64,000 nt of DNA, taken from assembly GCA_002471665.1 (NCBI GenBank), contig DKQK01000071.1, forward strand, positions 131,316 through 195,315, in the 5' to 3' direction. Shown here piece by piece: positions 47,966 through 55,917 of this stretch. Source of the DNA: Gammaproteobacteria bacterium UBA7310 (lineage in GTDB: Bacteria; Pseudomonadota; Gammaproteobacteria; Pseudomonadales; Ketobacteraceae). Position numbers and translations under genes: made by a program. Positions within the stretch are counted from its first letter, which is position 1. The number at the start of each line of letters is the position of its first letter. The notes beneath the pieces were generated by a model. It did not search any database and was not told where the DNA came from. It saw only the letters and a list, made by a program, of their open reading frames with translations.

Positions 47966-49341
47966 TATTGATTACCTCTTTTGGCCTGCTGGCATCCCAG
48001 CATGCGTTCGATTACTTTTTCCATTTGCGCGCTTCTTGAGCCTTTAATTAATATGGTTTTATCCTGGTGATTGGCATACAGATCCTCAGCCAGTCGCTGA
48101 TGATTCTGCGCCGTAACAAACACACCATTGGGAGAACCTGCGAGAAAACCTTCGCGGTATAATGAGGCCGCCTCTCCGACAGCGAACACCGTTTTTATTC
48201 CTTTATCTGCGGCGTAGCGTCCCACCTGTTGATGGAGGCTGCGCCCTTCCGGACCCAGCTCAGCCATTCCGCCCAGCACCAGACAGGTTTCCCCCGGCAG
48301 GGAACACAACACATCGATTGCTGAATGCATGGAGTCCGGATTGGCATTGTAGGTATCATCAATCACATTGCAGTCGGACAATTCTTCAACCACCCGCAAT
48401 CTGCCGGGAACTGCCTTGACCTGAGCCAACCCTTTCGAAATATCGTTTGGAGAGCAGCCGGCAAGATGCGCAATGGTCATCGCTGCCAAAGCATTTGCCA
48501 CGTTATGCCGGCCTATCAGCTGTAATTCGACCGTAACCTGGCTACCCAGTACCGAGGCGGTGAACTGATACTGCCCAAGTGCGTTCATGTGGCAATCCAG
48601 TAAGTGAACATCTGCGCTGCCGCCTTTCATGGAATAGGTAGTGCAATGCGTGTGCTGTGCCTGCTGCATCAGAAATTCCGCAAAGGCGTCGTCCAGATTG
48701 ATAACCGCAGACTTACCCGCCGCAAGCGTGGCATAGATTTCTGATTTAGCCTGTGCAATTCGCTCACGGGATCCAAACCCTTCCAGGTGGGCTACCCCAA
48801 CATTGTTGACCAGGGCTATGTCCGCTGCCACCAAGGCTGACGCATACGCTATCTCACCCACATGATTTGCACCCAATTCAATGATTGCGAATCGATGCTG
48901 ATTTGTTAATCTGCATAATGTCAGCGGCACTCCGATATCATTATTCAGATTGCCTTCAGTGAATAACGTTGGGCCAACCAGCGAGCATATTGAAGCCACC
49001 ATTTCTTTGACGGTGGTCTTCCCGCTGCTTCCGGTAATAGCCACTTTCTTGGCTGAATACTGTGCCGCCCAGATTCGACCAAGAGCCCCCAAGCCCAGGC
49101 GGGTATCCGCTACCTGAACCAGAGTCAGCTCAGCGTCCACTTTATCTGATACCATGGCGGCAACTGCCCCGGACTGCCTGGCCAGCTCCACATACTCATG
49201 CCCATCAAACCGCTCACCCTTGAGAGCAACAAAAAAATCGCCGGGCTGAAGCGTTCGGGTATCGGTGGACACTCGCGAAAACTCCACATCTTCACCCAGC
49301 TGGATCGCATTGATTTTTTTGGCGAGAGAGGATACCAACAT
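47965..49341 (-). CDS. murF: UDP-MurNAc-tripeptide--D-alanyl-D-alanine ligase
   Basis: Adds the D-Ala-D-Ala dipeptide, completing the UDP-MurNAc-pentapeptide. The 458-residue protein has an N-terminal uracil-binding domain ([27 protein letters not shown]), the ATP loop [42 protein letters not shown], and the C-terminal [20 protein letters not shown]. Its start lies one base from the murE stop. Typical family length. Confidence 0.97.
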   Translation of the reverse strand: MLVSSLAKKINAIQLGEDVEFSRVSTDTRTLQPGDFFVALKGERFDGHEYVELARQSGAVAAMVSDKVDAELTLVQVADTRLGLGALGRIWAAQYSAKKVAITGSSGKTTVKEMVASICSLVGPTLFTEGNLNNDIGVPLTLCRLTNQHRFAIIELGANHVGEIAYASALVAADIALVNNVGVAHLEGFGSRERIAQAKSEIYATLAAGKSAVINLDDAFAEFLMQQAQHTHCTTYSMKGGSADVHLLDCHMNALGQYQFTASVLGSQVTVELQLIGRHNVANALAAMTIAHLAGCSPNDISKGLAQVKAVPGRLRVVEELSDCNVIDDTYNANPDSMHSAIDVLCSLPGETCLVLGGMAELGPEGRSLHQQVGRYAADKGIKTVFAVGEAASLYREGFLAGSPNGVFVTAQNHQRLAEDLYANHQDKTILIKGSRSAQMEKVIERMLGCQQAKRGNQ

Positions 49342-49342
49342 A

Positions 49343-50863
49343 TCAGTCCTCTCCTCGTGCGTCGTCGTTGCCCGGTGTTTCCAACAATGCTTTTGTGGCT
49401 GCGGACAAATCGCTATAGGGATGCTTCACCCCCCGGATCTCCTGATAGTTTTCGTGGCCTTTACCAGCAATAAGCACCACATCATCAGCCTCCGCATTGC
49501 TGATGGCATGCGCCACCGCCGCACTACGATCTTCGATTACCTGAAAAGCGACTTTTTCGGGAACGCCTTTTACCATCTGCGCCACAATACGACCAAACGA
49601 CTCACTGCGCGGGTTGTCTGCCGTGATCACCACCTCATCGGCCAGATCAGCGACCACCTCCGCCATCAAAGGGCGTTTCCCGGCATCCCGATCACCACCA
49701 CACCCAAACACACACCAGATTCTCCCCGGAACATGCCGGCGCAACGACAACAACACCTTTTCCAGCGCGTCTGGAGTGTGCGCAAAATCGATCACAACCA
49801 TGGGCTGACCCGCTGCCGAAGGCACCCTTTGCATTCGCCCCGCAACGGGTTGGGCTACACTCATTGCCGCTGCAGCCTGCGACAACGGGATGCCGGTTGA
49901 CATCAGCAACGTCAAGCCGGCCAGCAGGTTGGCGCCATTAAATTCACCAATCAGTGAACTTTGAATAGTGGCGGTTTGATCTGCGTAGCGAACCTGGAGA
50001 CTGATACCATCTTGGTCAAAATGCACTTTGGTTGCCGTAACCGTTGCATCATCCCGGTTTTGCAGCGAAAACGTCCAAAGAGCACACTGTGGTTGCCGGT
50101 CCCGGCTCATTGCGGCAACCCGCTCATCGTCCAGGTTCAGTACCAGATGCTCAAGGCCCGGATGGGACACCAACAGCGATTTTGCCCGCGTGTATTCCTC
50201 CATCGTGCCATGGTAATCCAGATGATCGCGGCTGATATTCGTCACCAAAGCGCCAAAGATGGACAACCCATCCACGCGCCCCTGCACCAGGCCATGGGAT
50301 GAGGTCTCCATGGTGACACAGCGCGCTCCCCGCTGGAGCATTTCATGCAATACGCGATTGCATTCAACGATATCCGGCGTGGTGTTGGAGGTCGGTTCCA
50401 ACTCACCCACCAAACCATTGCCCAACGTTCCAATCACGCCACAAGCGCTACCTAGATAATCCAGTGCCTGGGCCACCAATTGGCTCACGCTGGTTTTGCC
50501 GTTGGTTCCGGTGATAGCCAACAATTTCAATTGCGAACTGGGGTTTCCGTAAAAAGCGGATGCGATTTCACCCAGCCTGGATTTCAGATCGGGCACCTTA
50601 ACAACAGGAACCGCAAAGTTTTGTGAATCATCGAAACCAGTAGCCTCCACCAGAGCCGATTCGGCCCCGGAGTGCAACGCAGCCGCCAGAAAATCCCGGC
50701 CATCACTGTGATGACCAGGATAGGCAACAAAGCAATTGCCTTTCTGAATTTTGCGACTGTCCACTGCCAAACCTGTCACGATCGTTGTCTTCCAGCTCTC
50801 ATCTAATGGTAAAAAGGGAACAACATCTTTCAGATACCGCTCCGCAATAAATTTTCTGCTCAT
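49343..50863 (-). CDS. murE: UDP-MurNAc-tripeptide synthetase, meso-diaminopimelate adding
   Basis: Adds the third residue of the stem peptide. The 506-residue protein has LAVDSRKIQKGNCFVAYPG, the ATP loop ITGTNGKTSVSQL, TMETSSHGL, and DNPRSE in the C-terminal domain. The DNPR motif is diagnostic of meso-diaminopimelate rather than lysine specificity, as expected for a Gram-negative. The start overlaps the ftsI stop by four bases. Confidence 0.97.
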   Translation of the reverse strand: MSRKFIAERYLKDVVPFLPLDESWKTTIVTGLAVDSRKIQKGNCFVAYPGHHSDGRDFLAAALHSGAESALVEATGFDDSQNFAVPVVKVPDLKSRLGEIASAFYGNPSSQLKLLAITGTNGKTSVSQLVAQALDYLGSACGVIGTLGNGLVGELEPTSNTTPDIVECNRVLHEMLQRGARCVTMETSSHGLVQGRVDGLSIFGALVTNISRDHLDYHGTMEEYTRAKSLLVSHPGLEHLVLNLDDERVAAMSRDRQPQCALWTFSLQNRDDATVTATKVHFDQDGISLQVRYADQTATIQSSLIGEFNGANLLAGLTLLMSTGIPLSQAAAAMSVAQPVAGRMQRVPSAAGQPMVVIDFAHTPDALEKVLLSLRRHVPGRIWCVFGCGGDRDAGKRPLMAEVVADLADEVVITADNPRSESFGRIVAQMVKGVPEKVAFQVIEDRSAAVAHAISNAEADDVVLIAGKGHENYQEIRGVKHPYSDLSAATKALLETPGNDDARGED

Positions 50864-52575
50864 GAATCCGGTGTCGCTGCCTTGGCCAATCCGACATAGG
50901 TTTCCACTGTTTTATCCGGCGGTATGTTCTTAACCCTGAGCAAACCGGCCATCACCCGGGAGAAAACCGGTGCGGCTACCTGGCCACCGTAGTACATGTC
51001 ACCTTTGGGGTCATCGATCACCACCACCAATGCAATGGCCGGATCCTCCACCGGAGCAACACCGGCAAACATCGCCAGATAGCGGTGATCCTGATAGCCG
51101 CCGGCAGACACCTTATGCACCGTGCCGGTTTTGCCTGCAACGCGATAACCCGGTACCCGTGCTTTTTTCGCGGTTCCGTGGACGTCCACCACACCTTCCA
51201 TCATCTGTACTACCTGGCGGGCTACGGTTTCATCCATTACCCGCTCGCCTGGCACATCACCATCCACCTTCAGCAGGCTAACCTGGCGCTTGATCCCACC
51301 GCTGCCAAGAATGGCGTAGGCTTGCGCCAACTGCAGAGCGGTCACCGACAGGCCATAACCGTAGGATAGAGTTGCAACTTCGATGCGGCGCCATTTCTGT
51401 CGCGCCGGTAACATCCCTACGCTCTCACCGGGGAAACCAACACCGGTTGCCTGCCCCAGACCCACTTTACGGAAAAACGAGCTGAGGTATTGATCGTCCA
51501 TTGACAATGCCAGCTTACTGGCACCCACGTTGCTTGATTTCGCAATAATCTTTCCCAGGTCGATAACGCCGTAATTGCTCATATCCCGTATCGATTTACT
51601 GCCGATACGCAAGTAACCCGGCGATGTATCCAGTTTGCTGTAAGCCTTCCATTTGCCACTGGATAATGCTGCTGCCACCGTAAACGGCTTCACCGTAGAG
51701 CCCGGCTCAAACACGTCGGTAAGCGCCCTGTTACGAAAATTGGGTACGTCCCCACGAGTACGATTGTTCGGGTTATAGGAAGGCTGATTTACCAACGCCA
51801 ACACCTCACCGGTTTTGATATCAATGGCTACGGCACTGCCGGAGCTGGCACGATATTCGGTGACGGCCGACAACAACTCCCGATACGCAAGATACTGTGC
51901 CCGCAAATCAATGCTCAGGGTTATATCCGTACCAGGTGCCGCCGGCTTGATTAGCCCCACATCCTTCACAATACGACGGCGCAGATCCTTGATGACCCGT
52001 TTTTTACCCGCCTCGCCTTTAAGAAACTCGTCAAAGGAAAGTTCGATACCCTCCTGCCCTTCCTCATCTATATTGGTGAACCCCACCAGATGGCTGGTGA
52101 CTTCACCCGCAGGATAGTAACGGCGGTGCTCTTCGATGCTGTAGACACCAGGAATGTGCCGTCCGAGAATATCGTCTGCCTTGGACGGATTCATGTGGCG
52201 ACGCAAATAGATAAACTGCTTTTCCTGGTTACGCAGGATGCGGTCCCGCAGGCTTGATTCGCTGACCCCGGTGCTTTTGGCAAGAAAACCCCATGCGTAC
52301 TGGGCGTCGATCAACTCCTGCGGATTAGCCCACAACGTTTGCACCGGTGTACTCACCGCCAGCGGCTCACCATTACGATCTTCAATCAATCCGCGGTATG
52401 CAGGTATCCTTTCCACCCGCACTACCCGGCGATCGCCCTGATCCTGCAAGAACGCCTGCGACTCCACCTGCAGGTAAATCAGGCGCCCGATCACCACCAC
52501 TGCGAGCACAGCAAACATGGCCAGCACCATATAATAGCGCCAGCCAAATTGTGACTGCTTCAGTTGCTCACTCAT
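50860..52575 (-). CDS. ftsI: Septal penicillin-binding protein 3 (FtsI)
   Basis: Class B PBP transpeptidase of the divisome, partner of FtsW. The 571-residue protein has a short cytoplasmic tail, one membrane helix (about 16-34), a pedestal domain with RGLIEDRNGEPLA, and the transpeptidase triad: S293-T-V-K296 in FEPGSTVKPFT, SSN in IAKSSNVGASK, and KTG in VAGKTGTVHKV. It overlaps ftsL (ATGA) and murE. Length and motif order are standard. Confidence 0.97.
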   Translation of the reverse strand: MSEQLKQSQFGWRYYMVLAMFAVLAVVVIGRLIYLQVESQAFLQDQGDRRVVRVERIPAYRGLIEDRNGEPLAVSTPVQTLWANPQELIDAQYAWGFLAKSTGVSESSLRDRILRNQEKQFIYLRRHMNPSKADDILGRHIPGVYSIEEHRRYYPAGEVTSHLVGFTNIDEEGQEGIELSFDEFLKGEAGKKRVIKDLRRRIVKDVGLIKPAAPGTDITLSIDLRAQYLAYRELLSAVTEYRASSGSAVAIDIKTGEVLALVNQPSYNPNNRTRGDVPNFRNRALTDVFEPGSTVKPFTVAAALSSGKWKAYSKLDTSPGYLRIGSKSIRDMSNYGVIDLGKIIAKSSNVGASKLALSMDDQYLSSFFRKVGLGQATGVGFPGESVGMLPARQKWRRIEVATLSYGYGLSVTALQLAQAYAILGSGGIKRQVSLLKVDGDVPGERVMDETVARQVVQMMEGVVDVHGTAKKARVPGYRVAGKTGTVHKVSAGGYQDHRYLAMFAGVAPVEDPAIALVVVIDDPKGDMYYGGQVAAPVFSRVMAGLLRVKNIPPDKTVETYVGLAKAATPDS

Positions 52576-52862
52576 GGCTCCACCATTACGATTTCATTAG
52601 GGGCCGGCACTCTCATTTTCAGTTTGGTTCCGGCCAGCTGTTCAACGCGATTATAGGAACCCCAGGTACTTTGCTCCAACAGCAACTGCCCCCACTCGAC
52701 CTGCATTGCATTGTTTTCCTGCTGCAGACGCTGATGGGAAGCGACCAGGCGGCGCGTTTCATAACTGGAATACACAACCGCCACGCTAGAGACCATCACC
52801 AACACCAACGCCACCAACACAAACAGCCAGGAACGCAGTACAGGGCTCGGAGAAAGCGTCAT
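52572..52862 (-). CDS. ftsL: Cell division protein FtsL
   Basis: Small bitopic divisome protein forming a complex with FtsB and FtsQ. The 96-residue protein has a short N-terminus, one membrane helix (about 8-30, LRSWLFVLVALVLVMVSSVAVVYSSYETR) and a periplasmic leucine-zipper-like coiled coil ([28 protein letters not shown]). Sequence conservation in this family is low, so identity rests largely on size, topology and position between rsmH and ftsI, with overlapping stop and start codons on both sides. Confidence 0.94.
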   Translation of the reverse strand: MTLSPSPVLRSWLFVLVALVLVMVSSVAVVYSSYETRRLVASHQRLQQENNAMQVEWGQLLLEQSTWGSYNRVEQLAGTKLKMRVPAPNEIVMVEP

Positions 52863-53794
52863 ACCAGCTTCTCCGCAACTCGCATAATGGCGCTACGGGC
52901 ACGCACGTTACGCTCCACTTCCTCTGCTGATGCCTTCACAGCCTTGCCAATTGTTTTCATCTCACGTTTGAGCATGTCATCGCGTATCGGCAAATGACGC
53001 GGAACCGGTTCACCCTTCTCTTTACGCTGAATAAACTGCTTAACCATACGGTCTTCCAACGAGTGGAAGCTGATTACTACCAGGCGCCCACCAGGTTTCA
53101 ATACCTTCAGGCTCTGGGCCAGCACATCGGCCAGGTCGTCAAGCTCACGATTAATGAAGATTCGAATCGCCTGGAAAGACCGGGTTGCAGGATGCTTGCC
53201 TTTCTCTTTGGAAGGGTTGGCCCTGGCGATGACAGCAGCCAATTCAGAGGTAGTCGAAAATGGATGTTCTTCTCTTGCGGAAACGATCGCACGGGCAATA
53301 CGCCTGGCAAAACGTTCTTCACCGTATTCTTTCAGCACGACAGCAATGTCATCCGCCGCTGCGGCATTCAACCATTGGGCTGCGGATTGCCCGGCCAGGT
53401 TGTTCATGCGCATATCCAGCGGACCATCTGCCATAAAGCTGAATCCACGACTGGCATCATCAAGTTGTGGTGATGATACGCCCAAGTCCAAGAGCACACC
53501 GTCAACCTGACCAACCAAACCCCGGGCAGAGACATGGCTCTCCAGGGCGGCAAAGGAATCATGTATCACGCTAAACCGGGAATCGGCTCTGGCCAACGCC
53601 GCCCCTACTTCAAGTGCAGCCGGATCTTTATCGAAAGCAAGCAAGGTTCCCGCGGACGAAAGGCGCTCCAGAATCAAGCGGCTGTGGCCTGCCCGACCCA
53701 AGGTTCCATCTATATAGACACCCGCTTCGTTCGTCACCAGTGCATCCACCGCTTCGTTTAGTAATACGGTTTCGTGTTTTAGCTCCGGTGTCAT
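52859..53794 (-). CDS. rsmH: 16S rRNA (cytosine1402-N4)-methyltransferase RsmH
   Basis: Methylates C1402 of 16S rRNA in the P site; RsmI, encoded nearby, adds the 2'-O-methyl to the same base. The 311-residue protein has HETVLLNEAVDAL, the SAM-binding DGTLGRAGHSRLILERL, LLDLGVSSPQLDDASRGFSF and FHSLEDRMVKQFI. I start at the ATG at 53794, just inside the end of mraZ; a TTG two codons earlier is also possible. Confidence 0.97.
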   Translation of the reverse strand: MTPELKHETVLLNEAVDALVTNEAGVYIDGTLGRAGHSRLILERLSSAGTLLAFDKDPAALEVGAALARADSRFSVIHDSFAALESHVSARGLVGQVDGVLLDLGVSSPQLDDASRGFSFMADGPLDMRMNNLAGQSAAQWLNAAAADDIAVVLKEYGEERFARRIARAIVSAREEHPFSTTSELAAVIARANPSKEKGKHPATRSFQAIRIFINRELDDLADVLAQSLKVLKPGGRLVVISFHSLEDRMVKQFIQRKEKGEPVPRHLPIRDDMLKREMKTIGKAVKASAEEVERNVRARSAIMRVAEKLV

Positions 53795-53796
53795 GA

Positions 53797-54255
53797 TCAA
53801 AACACCAGATTTTGTACAGCTTCGGGAAGCTCGTCTGCCTTAACCGGGCCTTCATCCACCCACTGCTGAAAACTGTCTGACCAGGCATCTTCCGGCCAGA
53901 TTTCCAGCTTCTTACCCATGCCCACCAACATGATCTTCTTTTCCAACTTCACTTTTTCTCTTAACAATGCGGGCAAACTGACACGGCCGTTGCTGTCCAT
54001 TTCCACTTCACTGGCATAGCCCAGCAACATGCGTTGCAGGCGGCGTGTTTGAGGGTTAAGAGTGGGCATGGCCAGTAATTTTTGCTCTATGGCTTGCCAG
54101 TCGGGCAGGGGATGCATGGTCAAACAGTGTCCTTCGAAATCCACGGTTACGATCATCTTGCCATCGCAACTGGCAGACAGCGCATCACGAAAACGGCTGG
54201 GCATTACCATCCGTCCTTTCGCATCGAGACTGAGCGCGCTGGGTCCTCTGAACAC
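53797..54255 (-). CDS. mraZ: Transcriptional regulator MraZ
   Basis: AbrB-like double SpoVT-domain protein that binds repeats in front of its own operon and represses the dcw cluster. The 152-residue protein starts with FRGPSALSLDAKGRMVMPSRFRDAL and contains the second repeat YASEVEMDSNGRVSLPALLREKVKLEKKIMLVGMGKKLEIW. The start is a GTG. Its target boxes are visible upstream at 54342-54384. Confidence 0.96.
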   Translation of the reverse strand: MFRGPSALSLDAKGRMVMPSRFRDALSASCDGKMIVTVDFEGHCLTMHPLPDWQAIEQKLLAMPTLNPQTRRLQRMLLGYASEVEMDSNGRVSLPALLREKVKLEKKIMLVGMGKKLEIWPEDAWSDSFQQWVDEGPVKADELPEAVQNLVF

Positions 54256-54341
54256 TTGATTACCTATTGTGAAAGCCGGTTGACACTGGTTGGCGCACCG
54301 CCGGCTTCATTTACCCATCAAACTGTGGCCTAATGACTCGA

Positions 54342-54384
54342 CCACCTATCCCACTTTTTCCCACTTGAAACCACAATAAACCAC
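54342..54384 (-). promoter_or_regulatory. Array of five MraZ boxes
   Basis: On the minus strand five GTGG(T/G) pentamers occur. Four have exact 10-base spacing (plus-strand CCAC at 54351, 54361, 54371 and 54381) and one is nine bases further (54342). E. coli MraZ binds three TGGGN repeats with 5-base spacers, the same 10-base period. They lie downstream of the promoter, in the leader of the dcw transcript. Confidence 0.85.
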
Positions 54385-54403
54385 TTCGTGACACCTATGG
54401 CAC

Positions 54404-54433
54404 ACTATAGGGAGCGCCCTGCTCTATTGTCAA
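54404..54433 (-). promoter_or_regulatory. mraZ: Sigma70 promoter of the dcw cluster (Pmra)
   Basis: A perfect -35 TTGACA (plus 54428-54433) and a -10 TATAGT (plus 54404-54409) are separated by 18 bases. The start site would be near 54397, giving a leader of about 140 bases that contains the MraZ boxes. Confidence 0.8.
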
Positions 54434-54617
54434 GCTGAAAACCCAGGCAAAAATGTGAATTTGATACGGAAAAACAAAGACTTACGTGACCCAGCTCACG
54501 TCTTGACGGGGAATTGACGCTTAAAAACACAATACAAAACAGGAGGATAGAAATGGCTCTTAAAGCCACTTCTAGGGTTAGATAATATTTCGCGATATAA
54601 ACAGATTGTTTTTAGAA

Positions 54618-54641
54618 CAATACTCAGAACAACGAGTATTG
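54618..54641 (-). terminator. Probable rnpB terminator
   Basis: An 8-bp perfect stem CAATACTC / GAGTATTG with an eight-base loop lies about ten bases beyond the RNase P RNA 3' end and is followed by TTCTAAAAA. The T-tract is short, so strength is uncertain. Confidence 0.55.
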
Positions 54642-54651
54642 GGAAGGAAAT

Positions 54652-55017
54652 GTAAAGTCAGCCGATAAGCCGGGTTCTGTCGTGGACAGTCATTCCTCTG
54701 GGGCGCATGTCACCACACGCCTCTAGCAACCTACCCGGATCCAGCGCGGGTCACGCCAATGGATCCCTATTTGGTCTTGCTCCAGGTGGGGTTTTCCATC
54801 GCCACGAGCTGTTACCAGTCGCGCGGTGCGCTCTTACCGCACCATTTCACCCTTACCGGCCAGTGAACTGGCTTAGGCGGTTTACTTTCTGCTGCACTTT
54901 CCGTCGGCTCGCGCCGCCCAGGTGTTACCTGGCACCTTACCCTGTGGAGCCCGGACTTTCCTCCCAATTTGCAGCTGGAAAAACCAACTGAAAAAGAGCG
55001 ACTGTCTGGCTGACTTC
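54652..55017 (-). ncRNA. rnpB: RNase P RNA (A type)
   Basis: Catalytic RNA that matures tRNA 5' ends. Minus-strand landmarks match bacterial A-type RNase P RNA: GAAGTCAGCCAGACAGTCGC at the 5' end, GAGGAAAGTCCGGGCTCC (CR-I), AGGGTGCCAGGTAAC-like and CAGCAGAAAGTAAACCGCC segments, GGTAAGGGTGAAA, GGTGCGGTAAGAGCGCACC, and the 3' part GAATGACTGTCC then ACAGAACCCGGCTTATCGG. Ends are estimated to within a few bases by comparison with the E. coli RNA. About 366 nt. It lies between mraZ and rsmI, as in Pseudomonas. Confidence 0.96.
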
Positions 55018-55025
55018 AGGGTGCA

Positions 55026-55054
55026 AAATTACCCCTAAAAGCCTAAGGAATCAA
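55026..55054 (-). promoter_or_regulatory. rnpB: Candidate rnpB promoter
   Basis: Minus-strand TTGATT (plus 55049-55054) and TAATTT (plus 55026-55031) are 17 bases apart and end eight bases before the predicted RNA 5' end. The -35 overlaps the last codons of rsmI. Confidence 0.5.
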
Positions 55055-55893
55055 CCTTTGTTTTGCGCCAGAGACGCCTCATAGAGTGCGTTCTTGGGTA
55101 AGCCGGTCAATTCAGAAACCAGGGCACAGGCTTTTTTCAGTGGCATATATTCACTGGCCAGCCCCAACGCCCGCAGGGTGGAGGCATCAATCACCGCGCC
55201 ACTGTGGGCTGGCGCACCCTGCACCAATAAAACAAATTCACCCCGTCGATGGCGCTCATCTTCGGCCAGCCAGGCAAGCGCCTCCTGCACCGATCCCGTC
55301 TTCACTGTTTCAAATGCCTTGGTAATCTCCTTAACTACCGACACCACTCGCACCTCACCCAGCACCAAAGCCACATCTTCCAACGCGGACACGATCCGCT
55401 TTGGCGACTCATAAAACACCAGGGTGCCCTGCTCAGCAGAGAGCGCCTCCAGCGCCACCTGGCGGGCTTTCTGTTTGGCCGGCAAAAAACCGACAAACAG
55501 AAACCGGTCAGTGGGAAGCCCGGCGATGGACAGGGCCGCGATGGCAGCACAGGGGCCGGGAATCGCCACCACCTCTATGCCCGCCTGCTGCATGGCGCGT
55601 ACCACACGAAACCCCGGATCACTGATCAAGGGGGTGCCGGCGTCAGAAATCAACGCAACCGACGCACCGCCCTGCAATACCCCCAACAGTGACTGAATAC
55701 GATCATTTTCGTTGTGATCGTGTACCGCCATCAATCGCGTATCAATGCCATAATGCTCCAATAGCTTTTTACTGTGGCGAGTATCCTCTGCGGCAATCAC
55801 ATCGACCTGCTTCAACACTTCGATGGCACGCAGTGTAATATCATTGAGATTACCGATGGGTGTTGCCACAATATAGAGAATTCCAGTTGTCAT
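55051..55893 (-). CDS. rsmI: 16S rRNA (cytidine1402-2'-O)-methyltransferase RsmI
   Basis: Tetrapyrrole-methylase-fold enzyme that 2'-O-methylates C1402 of 16S rRNA, the nucleotide also modified by RsmH. The 280-residue protein (ATG at 55893) has GILYIVATPIGNLNDITLRA, AAEDTRHSKKLLEHYGI, ALISDAGTPLISDPGFRVVR and IPGPCAAIAALSIAGLPTDRFLFVGFLP. A six-codon longer frame lacks support. Its start lies 24 bases from the divergent lpoA start, an arrangement conserved in gammaproteobacteria. Confidence 0.96.
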   Translation of the reverse strand: MTTGILYIVATPIGNLNDITLRAIEVLKQVDVIAAEDTRHSKKLLEHYGIDTRLMAVHDHNENDRIQSLLGVLQGGASVALISDAGTPLISDPGFRVVRAMQQAGIEVVAIPGPCAAIAALSIAGLPTDRFLFVGFLPAKQKARQVALEALSAEQGTLVFYESPKRIVSALEDVALVLGEVRVVSVVKEITKAFETVKTGSVQEALAWLAEDERHRRGEFVLLVQGAPAHSGAVIDASTLRALGLASEYMPLKKACALVSELTGLPKNALYEASLAQNKG

Positions 55894-55917
55894 AAAAACC
55901 GCAGGCCACATTCCAGA

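Noticed and set aside
54707..54991. 94-codon + strand open frame
   Set aside because: It is the antisense of RNase P RNA; the RNA landmarks are unmistakable.
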